A stretch of DNA of 64,000 bases, from positions 36,712,819 through 36,776,818 of the forward strand of contig JAPTYO010000008.1 in assembly GCA_036873135.1 (NCBI GenBank), written 5' to 3'. The position numbers and the translations under genes are program-made. The notes below the pieces were generated by a model. It was given only the letters and a program-made list of their open reading frames with translations, was not told where the DNA came from and did no database searches. This DNA comes from Clarkia xantiana subsp. parviflora. Its lineage: Eukaryota > Streptophyta > Magnoliopsida > Myrtales > Onagraceae. Below, one piece after another: positions 44,403 to 53,870 of the stretch (within the stretch, counting starts at the first letter, position 1; each line of letters starts with the position of its first letter).

Positions 44403-44605
44403 CGGGACGAACTCACCTAGGTGAGGTTGGGTGGCCACACCCGACCTCCCCTAGGGGAGATCGGGTCAGCCGACCCGATCTCCCCTAGGGGAGATCGGGT
44501 GGACCAACCCGATCTCTCCTAGGAGAGATCGGGTCGGCCAACCCGATCCCTCCTAGGAGGGATGGGGTTGGCCAACCCCACCCTCCCTAGGAGGGGTTGG
44601 GTGTC
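44403..44605. repeat. Array of 34-bp palindromic units in 5' LTR (six units)
   Basis: Six units centred on CCTAGG at about 44418, 44452, 44486, 44520, 44554 and 44589, so period 34. Each unit is a palindrome (for example CTCCCCTAGGGGAG) and the joints between units are a second imperfect palindrome (GGGTCGGCCAACCC type). Arms vary between units while staying paired. Confidence 0.92.
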
Positions 44606-44761
44606 CTCACCCAACCCCTACCCTTGGGGGTCGGATTTCTCCCCCCCCAAGGGCCCCGACACCACTTTCGGACTCCCACGCTCGGTCCACTCCGCCTACC
44701 TCCTCCGAATCCTAAGGTCTTAATTATGCGCTTAAAGGTTAATTAATTGTGTTTAAAGGCT

Positions 44762-44806
44762 AACGATGTCATTAAGCCACCTTAATGACATCGTTGCCTA
44801 TAAATA
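44762..44806 (+). promoter_or_regulatory. Perfect 15-bp-arm hairpin and TATA box of element D LTR
   Basis: AACGATGTCATTAAG, then CCAC, then CTTAATGACATCGTT form a perfect inverted repeat (44762-44776 and 44781-44795). Three bases later comes TATAAATA (44799-44806). This spacing suggests a core promoter with an adjacent symmetric protein-binding site. The same block is at 54409-54453 in the 3' LTR. Confidence 0.75.
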
Positions 44807-45123
44807 CTCCACCTTCACAACTCATTTGATCATCTTGGCCATTTGGACATTTTAGCTCTGACATCTCTCTAGCTTTATCTCTCTAGAAAAGTACTGACTT
44901 AGGCATCGGAGAGGGTTCACCAGGCACCACCCCCCCCCCCCCTCCGTGTCTGGTATTGCCCCTTCTGCAGGGTAGAAGGAGAGAAGAAGCAAAGGAAGGA
45001 AGGAAGGAAAAAAGAAGATAGGCTAAGGTAGAGCAACTCAGGAACACCGGATCGCACACATCTCCCGTAAGGAGTGAGATCAAAGCCGACCCCCCGTTGA
45101 CCTAGATCTCATAACTTAACACT

Positions 45124-45139
45124 TGGCGCCGTCTGTGGG
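45124..45139 (+). other. Primer-binding site of element D
   Basis: TGGCGCCGTCTGTGGG two bases after the LTR. TGGCGCCGT-type primer sites are common in plant Tat and Athila gypsy elements. I have not matched it to a specific tRNA. Confidence 0.7.
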
Positions 45140-45172
45140 CTTCGGACAGAAAGCCTGGCAATTACATGAGCT

Positions 45173-46678
45173 ATGACGAACAGCAGGGTGTCTAGGCACC
45201 AACGCCCACCCGGGGGCAATGGGCGGAGGAGAGAACCCATACCCCCAGGGAGGCAGCCTAACCCTGGGAAGCAACCAATGCATCCAGAGCCCCAAGAAAT
45301 ACCACAGCCTCCTCAACAACAGAACAACCAGGAGGGAGGACCTTCACGCCCAGCTGGGGCTGAGTCCTCCACAGCCTCCACCCCCCGGACAAGAAGGCCA
45401 CAGAGAGCAAGAGGACAACAGGGAGTGCCTTCCCACAACACGGCACCCCCTGAGGGATACTATTATGAGGAGCAACCCCAAAGGTACCCATATGGGATGC
45501 CGGCACAAAGAGATGATAACCGCGCCCACACAGCATATGCAAGGCCGGCATACACCCAAGGGACTTACACTGAAGCTCATGAGGAGGAGCAGATCCCGAC
45601 AGAAGAGCACTACTCGCACCCTCGAGCAGGGCAGCGAGAGGAGCAAAGAAGATATTACCAGGAGCCACACCCAGAGGGAAGGCAACAATTCGTGCCTCCT
45701 AGGCAACAGCAGAACAACAGGGCTTACACCCCGCTTGGGGAGGAAAGACAAGCAAGACCTCCAAGGAGGCAAGACTTCTATGAAGCACCCCAGCAGGCGT
45801 ACCAAGGGTACACCTACAGTCCATACCAGCATGGACAAGGGAACCCAGTAAGCCCAACCTACAACTACAATGGGTATCAGAGGGATTATACTCCGGCGCA
45901 GGTGATGATCACCCCGGAGGAGATAGAAGCCATGATAACCCGGAAATTGAATGAGTCAAAGAAACCCAGCCTGCATTGTCTGAATGACAAGACAAACCAC
46001 CCTTTCACAAAGGAGCTGGAGATGAACAGGGTGCCAGACTCCCTGCACACAGTGCAAATTGCAAAGTACAATGGGAAGGGAGACCCCCTAGAGCATATCC
46101 AACAGCATGAGGCCTCCCTATTTGGGAGGACCACTGATGAAAGGTACAAGGCACTCTTATTCCCAAACACCCTAACAGGGGTGGCCTCACATTGGTTCTT
46201 CAGCCTGCCCTCTGAGAGCATCCACTCATGGGAGCAGCTAAAAGCTAAGTTTCTGCAGAGATACCTAGGGGAGAGGAAACTCCTCAAGGGAACAGGCTCC
46301 ATTGATGACGTAAAACAAGAATACGATGAATCCCTGGCCAGCTACTATACTAGGTTCAACCAGAACATTGCAGACATCCAGGGAGACATCACTGAAGGGG
46401 AGATAATCCGAGCCTTTATCAGAAACTTAGGTCGCTTTGGGTCAACATTGGCTGAAAAGATGGCCAAAAGCCAGCAAGCACCTTGGAGGAGCTTGCAGGG
46501 AGAGTTAAAACGCATATTGACCTTGAGAGGCACAGGGCAAGCAAGAAGGCCAAAATTCAGGCAGCCAAGGAGGATACTCAAAGGCCAAACAAAGGCAAGC
46601 CACCCCAGGAACCGCAGCATGCAAGGCAGCAGGAATGGCGTCCACCGCAGCAAAGAAACCAAATGGGTGAACCCTTAA
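45173..46678 (+). pseudogene. Gag of gypsy element D, frameshifted at C-terminus
   Basis: ATG 45173 opens a 501-codon frame. Residues about 1-245 are Pro/Gln/Arg/Tyr-rich and low complexity. A retrotransposon Gag domain lies at about 275-435 (TVQIAKYNGKGDPLEHIQQ, LTGVASHWFFSLPSESI, WEQLKAKFLQRYLGER, YYTRFNQNIADI, IRAFIRNLG). After about 46475 this frame no longer resembles Gag: the true continuation (EELAGRVKTHIDLERH) is in the +2 frame. A one-base indel near 46475 therefore breaks the protein, and the last 65 residues of this frame are spurious. Confidence 0.88.
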
Positions 46679-47618
46679 AGGCTAGAGAAATAAACGTCAT
46701 TAAGTTCATCCCACTAAACGCCACTCCAGCCACCGTACTTAGAGAGATGCGGAACCAAAAGCTTTGGTCACCCCCTGCAAGGTGGAGAGCCCCAATGGTA
46801 GGAAATCACAAGGATAGATGGTGTGACAACCATGAGGCTTATGGTCACGACACAAATGAATGCTTTAGCCTAAAGCTAAGCATAAACAACATCGTCCAGA
46901 GGGGAGAGCTGAAGCAATTCGTAGACCATGGGGGCAACAGTATGCAACTAGGGCCATCACAGAAGGACAAGGGCAAGGGAAAGATAGACTACAACCCTCC
47001 ACCCAACAAAAGAGGAGTCATAAATATGATACATGGGGGAGTAGCATCGGGTGGCCCAACTACTAATGCAAGAGAGGTCTACGCATCCAAGCTAAGCTCA
47101 GTGCCAAGGTGGAGAAAAAGGCCAAGAGAAGGAGAAGAAGTGAAGATCGAGTTCTCGGAGAAGGACAAGAGCCACATCGTCTTTCCACATGACGATGCTC
47201 TAGTTATTACTTTAGATATTGACAATTTTGATGTAAAGAGAATTTTGGTGGATGGGGGCAGCTCAGCTGACCTCCTAAGCCTGAGAGTGTTGGAAGAGAT
47301 AGGGAAAACCAAAGCAGACATCAAACCGGTCAACTTCCCTCTAGTTGGCTTCTCAGGGGCAACAAGTTACCCCCTGGGAATGATAACCCTACCAGTGACC
47401 ATGGGCCAAGGATGGACCCAGCTGAAGATAAATGTCAATTTCTTGGTGGTTGAAAGCCTGGGAGCCTACAATGGGATCCTAGGAAGGACAACCATAAACC
47501 CATATGAAATAGTGCCATCCACTGTTCACTAGAAGTTGAAGTACATCACGGAGAACGGGGTTGGAGAGGTCCTGGGTGATCAACGCACCGCAAGGCAATG
47601 CTACGTCAACTCAATGAG
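46478..47618 (+). pseudogene. Gag C-terminus and aspartic protease of element D
   Basis: Continuation frame: EELAGRVKTHIDLERH, Lys-rich segment, zinc-binding WCDNHEAYGHDTNEC (about 46818-46862), then protease with KRILVDGGSSADLL (catalytic Asp at 47251) and GAYNGILGRTTIN, a retropepsin C-terminal box. A TAG at 47530 interrupts it; the same frame continues LKYITENGVGEVLGDQRTARQCYV, the usual end of Tat-lineage protease before RT. In autonomous relatives RT would follow within about 100 residues. Here it does not. Confidence 0.88.
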
Positions 47619-48393
47619 ACGTGGATCACACGGGACAGATACAGTGGCGGTAGTCATGGTAGGGGCCAACCAGGACAGAAGAAGGAGGAGGAATGGAGTG
47701 ACACTCCGTTTGAGCAGGCAGTTTTTTCAAACAGTGCCTACAAGGAGACACAGGAGCAAGGCTGTGAAGGTGACATCCATACCTTGGCAGCCAGACACCA
47801 TAATAGGGAACAGGACAAGGAACTCCATCCTAAAAGGCTTCCGCTACATCTATGATATCAAGCAAATGCCACGGGAGTCTATATCAAGCTATTTCCAGAG
47901 ATTCTTCAATTATGGTGCCAACATGGACATTACAAGGGGAGAAGCAGTAAGGGCATTCATTAGAAACATGCATCCAAACTCATTCGGGGCCTATGGAGGA
48001 CTCTATGAGATGGTCGTGACGAACACAATGAGAGAGCTCAAGGCAAGGCTGGACAAAGCATTTGCACAGGAAGCGGAGCAATTGGATGACACTCCAAAGA
48101 GAGGAAAAGAAATGGACACATTGGGAGGAGGTGTCAATTTCACATTCACACCCCTCACACTCAGCATAGAAGAAATTTTCCACAAGCACCTCAAGCAAGA
48201 GCTACCAACATGCAGGGAGGAAGGCAAGGCCTTCCTAGGAAGAGATGCACAGGGTTGGTGTGAATACCATGGGACCTGGGGGCATCAAACCAATGACTGC
48301 ATGGTGTTGAAGGTGGAAGTGGAAGAAATAATTTACAATGGAGGCTTCAAGGAGTACGTGGCAACAGACACAATGGCCACCCCATATCCTTAG
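47619..48393 (+). CDS. Second, divergent Gag C-terminal half in place of pol (element D)
   Basis: In the same frame as the protease tail. The segment YDIKQMPRESISSYFQRFFNYGANMDITRGEAVRAFIRNM aligns by eye with IDDVKQEYDESLASYYTRFN...DITEGEIIRAFIRNL of the first Gag. The following ELKARLDKAFAQEAEQL parallels ELAGRVKTHIDLERH. The zinc module WCEYHGTWGHQTNDCMVLK parallels WCDNHEAYGHDTNECFSLK, and GGFKEYV parallels GELKQFV. It ends at TAG 48391. The region is open for about 250 codons. Sequence identity to the first Gag is low, so it is not a recent internal duplication; it may have come from a different Tat element by recombination. Confidence 0.75.
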
Positions 48394-48659
48394 TTTCATA
48401 TCTAGCATTTTGCATGTTTCACCTTTACAAGCTTTTCAAAAACAACTATTGAGAAGGAGAACTCACGAAGTTACTCCAACTCTATAACTATCTTTCATTC
48501 CTACAAAGGATGTCTTGGTGCACCAAGGCATCCCAAGTGTACAAAAACATGAATGCTCCTAAGGGAGTAGTAGTTACTCAAAAGTATTTTCCAGTGAATG
48601 TAGTGGTATAATCACGAAGTTATCCTTACACAGATATGACTTCAAGTCAATGACAGGTT
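48394..48659 (+). other. Noncoding segment before tandem repeats (element D)
   Basis: No gene or clear structure. Contains a short inverted pair CTTGGTGCACCAAG near 48513. Confidence 0.6.
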
Positions 48660-49215
48660 CGACGCCCCCAAGAGCGTATCTTGAGAGTAGTTTTCATACT
48701 ACGACTTTCGACGCCCCCAAGAGCGTATCTTGAGAGTAGTTTCCATACTACGATATTCGACGCCCCCAAGAGCGTATCTTGAGAGTAGTGTTCATACTAC
48801 GACCTTCGACGCCCCCAAGAGCGTATCTTGAGAGTAGTTATTACACTACGACCTTCGACGCACCAAGAGCGTATCTTGAGAGTAGTTTCCAAAAACTACG
48901 AATTTCGACGCCCCCAGGAGCGTATCTTGAGAGTAGTGTTCATACTACGACCTTCGACGCCCCCAAGAGCGTATCTTGAGAGTAGTTATTACACTACGAA
49001 TTCGACGCACCAAGAGCGTATCTTGAGAGTGGTTTCCAAAAACTACGATTTCGACGCCCCCAGGAGCGTATCTTGAGGTAGATTTGCAACCTACCAGATT
49101 CGACGCCCCCAAGAGCGTATCTTGAGGTAGAAAAAACACTACCAGTTCGACGCCCCCAAGAGCGTATCTTGAGGTAGATTTCAAACTACCAGTTCGACGC
49201 CTACCAGGAGCGTAT
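48660..49215 (+). repeat. 49-bp tandem repeat array, about 12 units, each with a hairpin
   Basis: Unit starts (CGACGCC) fall at 48660, 48709, 48758, 48807, 48856, 48906, 48955, 49003, 49052, 49101, 49148 and 49195, a period of 47-50 bp. Each unit has a conserved CGACGCCCCCAAGAGCGTAT part and a variable part of the form GTAGT-loop-ACTAC. In the last units both arms change together to GGTAG and CTACC. Tandem repeats downstream of coding regions are known in Tat-lineage elements. Confidence 0.95.
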
Positions 49216-49222
49216 CTTTGGT

Positions 49223-49428
49223 CTAACCTGAGCCCTCCGGGAGCCTATCCTGTGAAACGTTAAGTGCCGTCCGAGAGCCTGTCTCGTGAACAGATTTTGA
49301 CACCCGTCAAGAACATATCGGTGGACTAACCTGTGCCCTCCGGGAGCCTATCCTGTGAAACGTTAAGTGCCGTCCGAGAGCCTGTCTCGTGAACAGATTT
49401 CGACGCCCACCAAGAGCGTATCTTTGGT
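49223..49428 (+). repeat. 103-bp tandem repeat, two units
   Basis: Units start CTAACCTG at 49223 and 49326, with a partial start at 49429. Each contains sub-units CCGGGAGCCTATCCTG, CCGAGAGCCTGTCTCG and GACxCCCxxCAAGAxC. These share the skeleton of the 49-bp repeat, so the two arrays likely have one origin. Confidence 0.9.
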
Positions 49429-49483
49429 CTAACAGTACAACGTATACCGTGTAAGGGGTATCAGAAGAGATCATCACACCATT

Positions 49484-49533
49484 CTTAGAAGGATACCATG
49501 CTTAGAAGGATACCATGCTCAGAGAGATACCAT
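49484..49533 (+). repeat. 17-bp tandem repeat, three units
   Basis: AGAAGGATACCATGCTT-type unit repeated three times with small changes, ending GATACCATGAG. Confidence 0.85.
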
Positions 49534-49886
49534 GAGAAAGAAATTTCTAAGTAAAGTAATGTGAAGAACAAGTAATGTTTTTTCTTTATGAAATGGCAGG
49601 TAAGACATGAAGGAAAGCACGAAAGAAGGATAAGTAAAGGAAACACACCAAGGAAAGGGTCCATACCCAAAGAGCCATACACAAGACATAGGGAGACATA
49701 ATGAGAAGAGATATATACAAAAAGATGAGAAGCACTAATGTAAAGGCAAACGAACCACGTAGTCAACAACACAATGCGGCAAAGGAAAGTAACAACAAAC
49801 ACCATCACAATCTCAAAAGAAACTCAACCCATACAAGGGGAGAAGGAGTGTAGTTATATATACAAGGATAACATGAGATAAACACG
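49534..49886. other. No gene seen; spacer before the antisense gene's 3' end
   Basis: A-rich on the plus strand, T-rich on the minus strand. Probably the 3' untranslated region of the antisense gene. The frame on the minus strand at 49808-49485 is hydrophobic and compositional, and not supported. Confidence 0.5.
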
Positions 49887-52283
49887 TCAGTCAGAACCTT
49901 CGGGGGAGTCACCCCCACCCCCTGAAGCTGAACCGCCAGCGGAAATGGATGAAGAGGAGGAGTCTGAGGTACCAATCTCCACAGGTGTAGCATCCACCTG
50001 GGCAGGGGCAGGCTCGTCTGCAACGGCAGCCTGACCCATCAGAACAGTCGCGTAGCCAGTGGCATATGGCCCAAAGTCACCAAGGTCACCAAACGGGAAC
50101 TGAGGATCAATTCGGTAAATGTGATCAACCAGATACTCACCGAACTGGTTCATCTCCTGAGTGAGACGCACGCTATAATCGGCAGCGAAGGCAGATGAGG
50201 CCTTGTACTCAGAAACCGCAACAGTCCTCTCCTCAGCACGACACTTAGCCTCCAACTTTCGTAACTCCTCAGAATGGAGCGACGCTGCAACCTCAGCTTC
50301 CCGACGCAAACTGCCCACAGTGGTCTCAAGCAAGGACACCTGGTCCTGGAGCTCCTGCATCCTCAAATCAGATAATCGTGCCTTCTCAACAGCAGTAGCG
50401 ACCTCCGCCTTGAGAGAGACCTGGCTGTCCTCAAGGGTTTTCCTCTCGTCAGATAACTCGAGCACGAGCGAGGACATGTTCACCATGTCAGATATACCCT
50501 AACAATTCAAACAAGGGATGAGTAACCGAAAGATAGACATTATGAAAGAAATAAGAGGAAAGCAAAGAACAACTCACAGGTGCATAACGAGAAAGTACCC
50601 CTTGAACAAAGCGCCGAGTCTCCCCAGGAGACTTGGGCGGAGCAACACGATCGCCAGGGGGAACGGCACCGCGGAGTACGCGGACACCAACCTCAGGAGT
50701 CCGCAAAGAGGAGGTGCTATCGAAGTGGAACTCCTTCAGACCAGCGAAAGGAGTCCACTCAGACCCAATAACATCTTCATCAGTGAGACGGGCGAAATCC
50801 TTCCGACTTAAAGTCGGAGGCCCACCTACACAAGCAAAGCAAGTCAAAGGAGAATATAAACATAGAAAGATCAGCAACAAGGTAGAGATCATACCTGAGG
50901 ACCGTGCCCTCGGCTGGGGGGCAGGGGAACCACCACCAGCAGGTCGCTTCCCTTTGTCAGCCAGGGAAGGCACCTCTTCGACCACCATCTCCTTATCACG
51001 AGATAGGGTCGGAGGACGAGCAGTAGGCGAAGCAGGATCCACAGCTTTCTTTCTCTTAGCAGCCGAGGCCCCGGCCTCAGAATCAGATCTCCGCGGTTTG
51101 GACTTGGAAGGTCCAGAATCTCTGCCAACGGAGACGACCCTCTCAGTCACCAAGGGGGAGCGCCCTAGCAAGGTAAGAAAAACAAGATAAGGAAAACATA
51201 GGTTGTACCATAAAGAAGCAAATAGGAGAAAGCATACCAGAGGCCCCAGCCTTCTTCCCAGGCAGGGGGGATTTCTTCAAAGCAGAACTAGAAGGAGCCT
51301 TCCTCTTGCTCAGATCAACAGGGGCTCCCTGCATGTTATAGGTTTTTCCATGAAACCAACCTACAAAGGAAGAGCAGAAGGTAAATAAAGATGGAAAGAC
51401 CAAGTGACATACCGAACCCCCGGAGTCAGGAGTCAGACTGATCCCGGCCTCGTAAAGATCCGTCTCAGTCACTAAGGACACGGGACAGTACGACCGAGTC
51501 CTGTTGCTCTCGTGAATGATCTTCATAGTCTTCAAATCAACTGAAGAGAACTCTCCAAAAGCAGGCCAACCATCGGACCGATCCTCATTCAAGACCGACC
51601 AAGTGACGTATCGGTCCGTAATGAAGAAGTAATGCTTAGCCCAGTGACTGGCCGAATTGTCACTCTGGGTCACGAAACGGAGGGAGGTATCCCACTCGAC
51701 CCCACTCAACCCGAAATCAGCGAATCGGGGATCTTTGAAGGTCGGATGGCGAGTTACGAAACTCGCAAACCCCACCTTCGTCCGGTACTGGAACCGATAG
51801 AAGCATCGGAATAGAACGAGAGAGTACTTCCAGGAGTACCAATGGCACAATACCCGGAAGCCCACCCAGACACGGAGGGCACTGGGGGCAAGGTTCACAG
51901 GAGAAATCCTGAAGAACCTGCTCAACTCTATAAGCTCGTCACAGTAAGGCAGCCTCAGCCCGAATCGGATCTGGGAAGGGTACACGGCGACCTTCCCTAT
52001 AGGAGGCTCCGTCACCGTCTCGCAAGTATTCCCCAAGGAGGGGAGAAAAGGATACAGAGGCTCATCTAGGGGACAGATATCTCCTAGGGTGACATGTTCG
52101 TTGTAATCGGACCTAGTGAGATGGTTCTCTGACAGGATAGCGAGACCTAAGGCAAAGGTAGGAGGAAATCCCAAAGTACGAATCAAATTTCAACTAACAC
52201 CCCAACGAAGGTCACGATACTAAGCTAGCAATAGGAAAGGAAGTAATGCGACCGAAAAGGAAGAGAAAAAGGAACTCACTCAT
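49887..52283 (-). CDS. Antisense gene in element D: Transposase_28-like N-terminus, coiled-coil C-terminus
   Basis: Minus-strand gene with exons 52146-51413, 51328-51238, 51164-50895, 50825-50578 and 50498-49887. Introns of 69-84 bp have GT...AG ends and keep frame at every junction. A possible first coding exon of four bases (ATGA at 52283-52280, donor GTGAGT) joins 52146 in frame. If it is right the protein is about 652 residues. The N-terminal part (VAVYPSQIRFGLRLPYCDELIELSRFF...VWVGFRVLC) fits the plant putative gypsy-type transposon domain PF04195. The middle is Lys/Arg/Ser-rich with a nuclear-localisation-like KRKK. The last exon encodes a coiled coil (ELSDERKTLEDSQVSLKAEV onward) and a Ser/Gly-rich acidic tail. 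Extra antisense genes of this kind are reported in Tat-lineage elements; their function is unknown. No stop or frameshift is seen, unlike the sense genes. Confidence 0.75.
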
Positions 52284-53870
52284 CCTTCGGAGAATACGAC
52301 GTCTCTGAAGAGTCTGCGTACGCGGACACCACCAGGAGTATAGTACCTACCACGACACGACAAATATCAAGATAAGAGAAATTTCCGAGGAACCGGAAAT
52401 ACCCCGACACTCAACCAACGACAACAACCAAGTCAAATAATTTTATCCGAGCCTAAGGTCGGGTTTTGGAAAAAATTACCATTATACCCTCCAACAAAGA
52501 TTAACGCACCAATGGCGGCACGACATCAAATTCAAGACCGGGATAGCCCAATCGGACAAAAAACCATATCCGGACGACCGGCAAACATTTTTTCTCAAAA
52601 CCCATGACTACCAACGGCTATCTACGGCAATCCCCCATTCAATCAAATTTCGGCAATCAAGCATCGGCAATCAAGCATCGGCAACCAAATATCAACGATT
52701 CAAAAATCAACGTTTCACACGGTAACGGAAGGGAAAAGAGCGGACCTTCGGAAAACCCGACCCGATGTGATAAACGGGTCCGGAATTCGAATTTGAACGT
52801 TGCCGGGAATCAGGTCCTCGCCGGAAATCGGACCCCGTCGTCGCCGGAACTGGTTTCGGTCGCCCCACCCTCGCCGGAAGCCGCCGTGGGTCACACCGGA
52901 ACTGCTTCCTATCGCCGCCGACAACCCCCGCTGGACCTGGTGCCGTCGCCGTCAGAGGTGAGCTCGTCGTCGATCGCCGTCGTCGTCCGTCCAATGCCGT
53001 CGCCGGAGGAAGACTCACCGTCGAAGCATCCCGACGCCGCTGCTCGATAGGTCACCACCCTCCGCCGGCCAGGCTCGTGCCGTGTCGCCCAGGTCCGTCA
53101 GCCGCCGTCTCGAGCTGCTGGTCCGCCAATCGCCTTCGCCCGTGCTGGTGGTTCCCTCCCGCCGGAGCTGCTGGCCGGATTTTTACTCCTTGGTGAAAAT
53201 TTCGGCCGGCCCTAACCTTGGGGGTGCTCTCAAAACTTTTCTTGCTCTCCAAGGGTGAGTGAAGGGGGAAGATGGTGGCTATGGTGATTCTTTGAGGTAT
53301 TTTTCTAACTCCTTTCTATATTAAAAGATGATAGGGTTTTTTAAAAGGGTTTTAATCACCACCATCCATCTATCTTTAAATGAAATCTAAGGGTCAAGGA
53401 AAAACCATCATTTTTATCCCTTTCACCTATAGCTAAGTATATCTCTATTCTTAGGAGAATTATCAAGATAGTTTTATTTTTGAGCATTCCATACTTAGGA
53501 AAACTTTTAGCCAAAACTAAATTTTTCCTCACTTAGATAGAATCCCGGCACGAATTTGAAGCATAAGTCATTTAATTACATTCGTATCACACCCCTGTGC
53601 AAGTGTGTATTTTTTGAGTAGGCACCTGTAGCAGAGATAAGTTTATTACTCCTATCTTAGACGGACGCGTGCCTAGGCACACGTCCGTGCTAATCTGACA
53701 TTTTCAATTCCTCTATCTCATTAGACAGGGGGCAGAGTCGGAGGCACGCATCCATGGGTAAGCAAACATTCAGACAAAGAAGGTAAAACCCCGGTTTCAA
53801 ATTGCGCGTGTCATACCATCCTAAAATAGAGTCAATCAAGGGTTAGGCCATTGGTTGACTCGGGGGCATG
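52284..53870. other. 5' flank of the antisense gene; GC-rich segment, no supported gene
   Basis: 52284-52600 shows no structure. 52720-53200 is very GC-rich with many GCCG/CGCC words, open on both strands by composition. On the minus strand it is upstream of the antisense gene and could be its promoter or 5' leader. 53300-53850 is AT-rich with no gene. The polypurine tract of element D (GACTCGGGGGCA) ends about 53868. Confidence 0.5.

Larger units (their letters stand above)
44258..45121 (+). repeat. 5' LTR of gypsy element D
   Basis: 864 bp, TG...CA ends. Contains six 34-bp palindromic units (about 44403-44605), a perfect hairpin (44762-44795) and a TATA box TATAAATA (44799-44806). A 13-base C tract (44930-44942) and GGAA repeats lie downstream. 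The two LTRs differ by one 34-bp unit and, as far as I compared, very few substitutions. Confidence 0.95.

Noticed and set aside
44235..44438. Minus-strand frame in the element D LTR, repeated at 53836-54051
   Set aside because: It is present twice only because the LTR is present twice, and it crosses the palindrome array; no motif.
45258..46662. Several long minus-strand frames opposite element D Gag
   Set aside because: Shadows of the GC-rich, low-complexity Gag coding strand; hydrophobic composition mirrors Pro/Gln codons.
48660..49215. CRISPR-like regular repeats
   Set aside because: Tandem array with no unique spacers, in a plant retrotransposon; variation is within the unit and keeps a hairpin.
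52604..53250. Gene on either strand in the GC-rich part of element D
   Set aside because: Both strands are open by composition (GCCG words) and neither shows a domain; more likely promoter/leader of the antisense gene.
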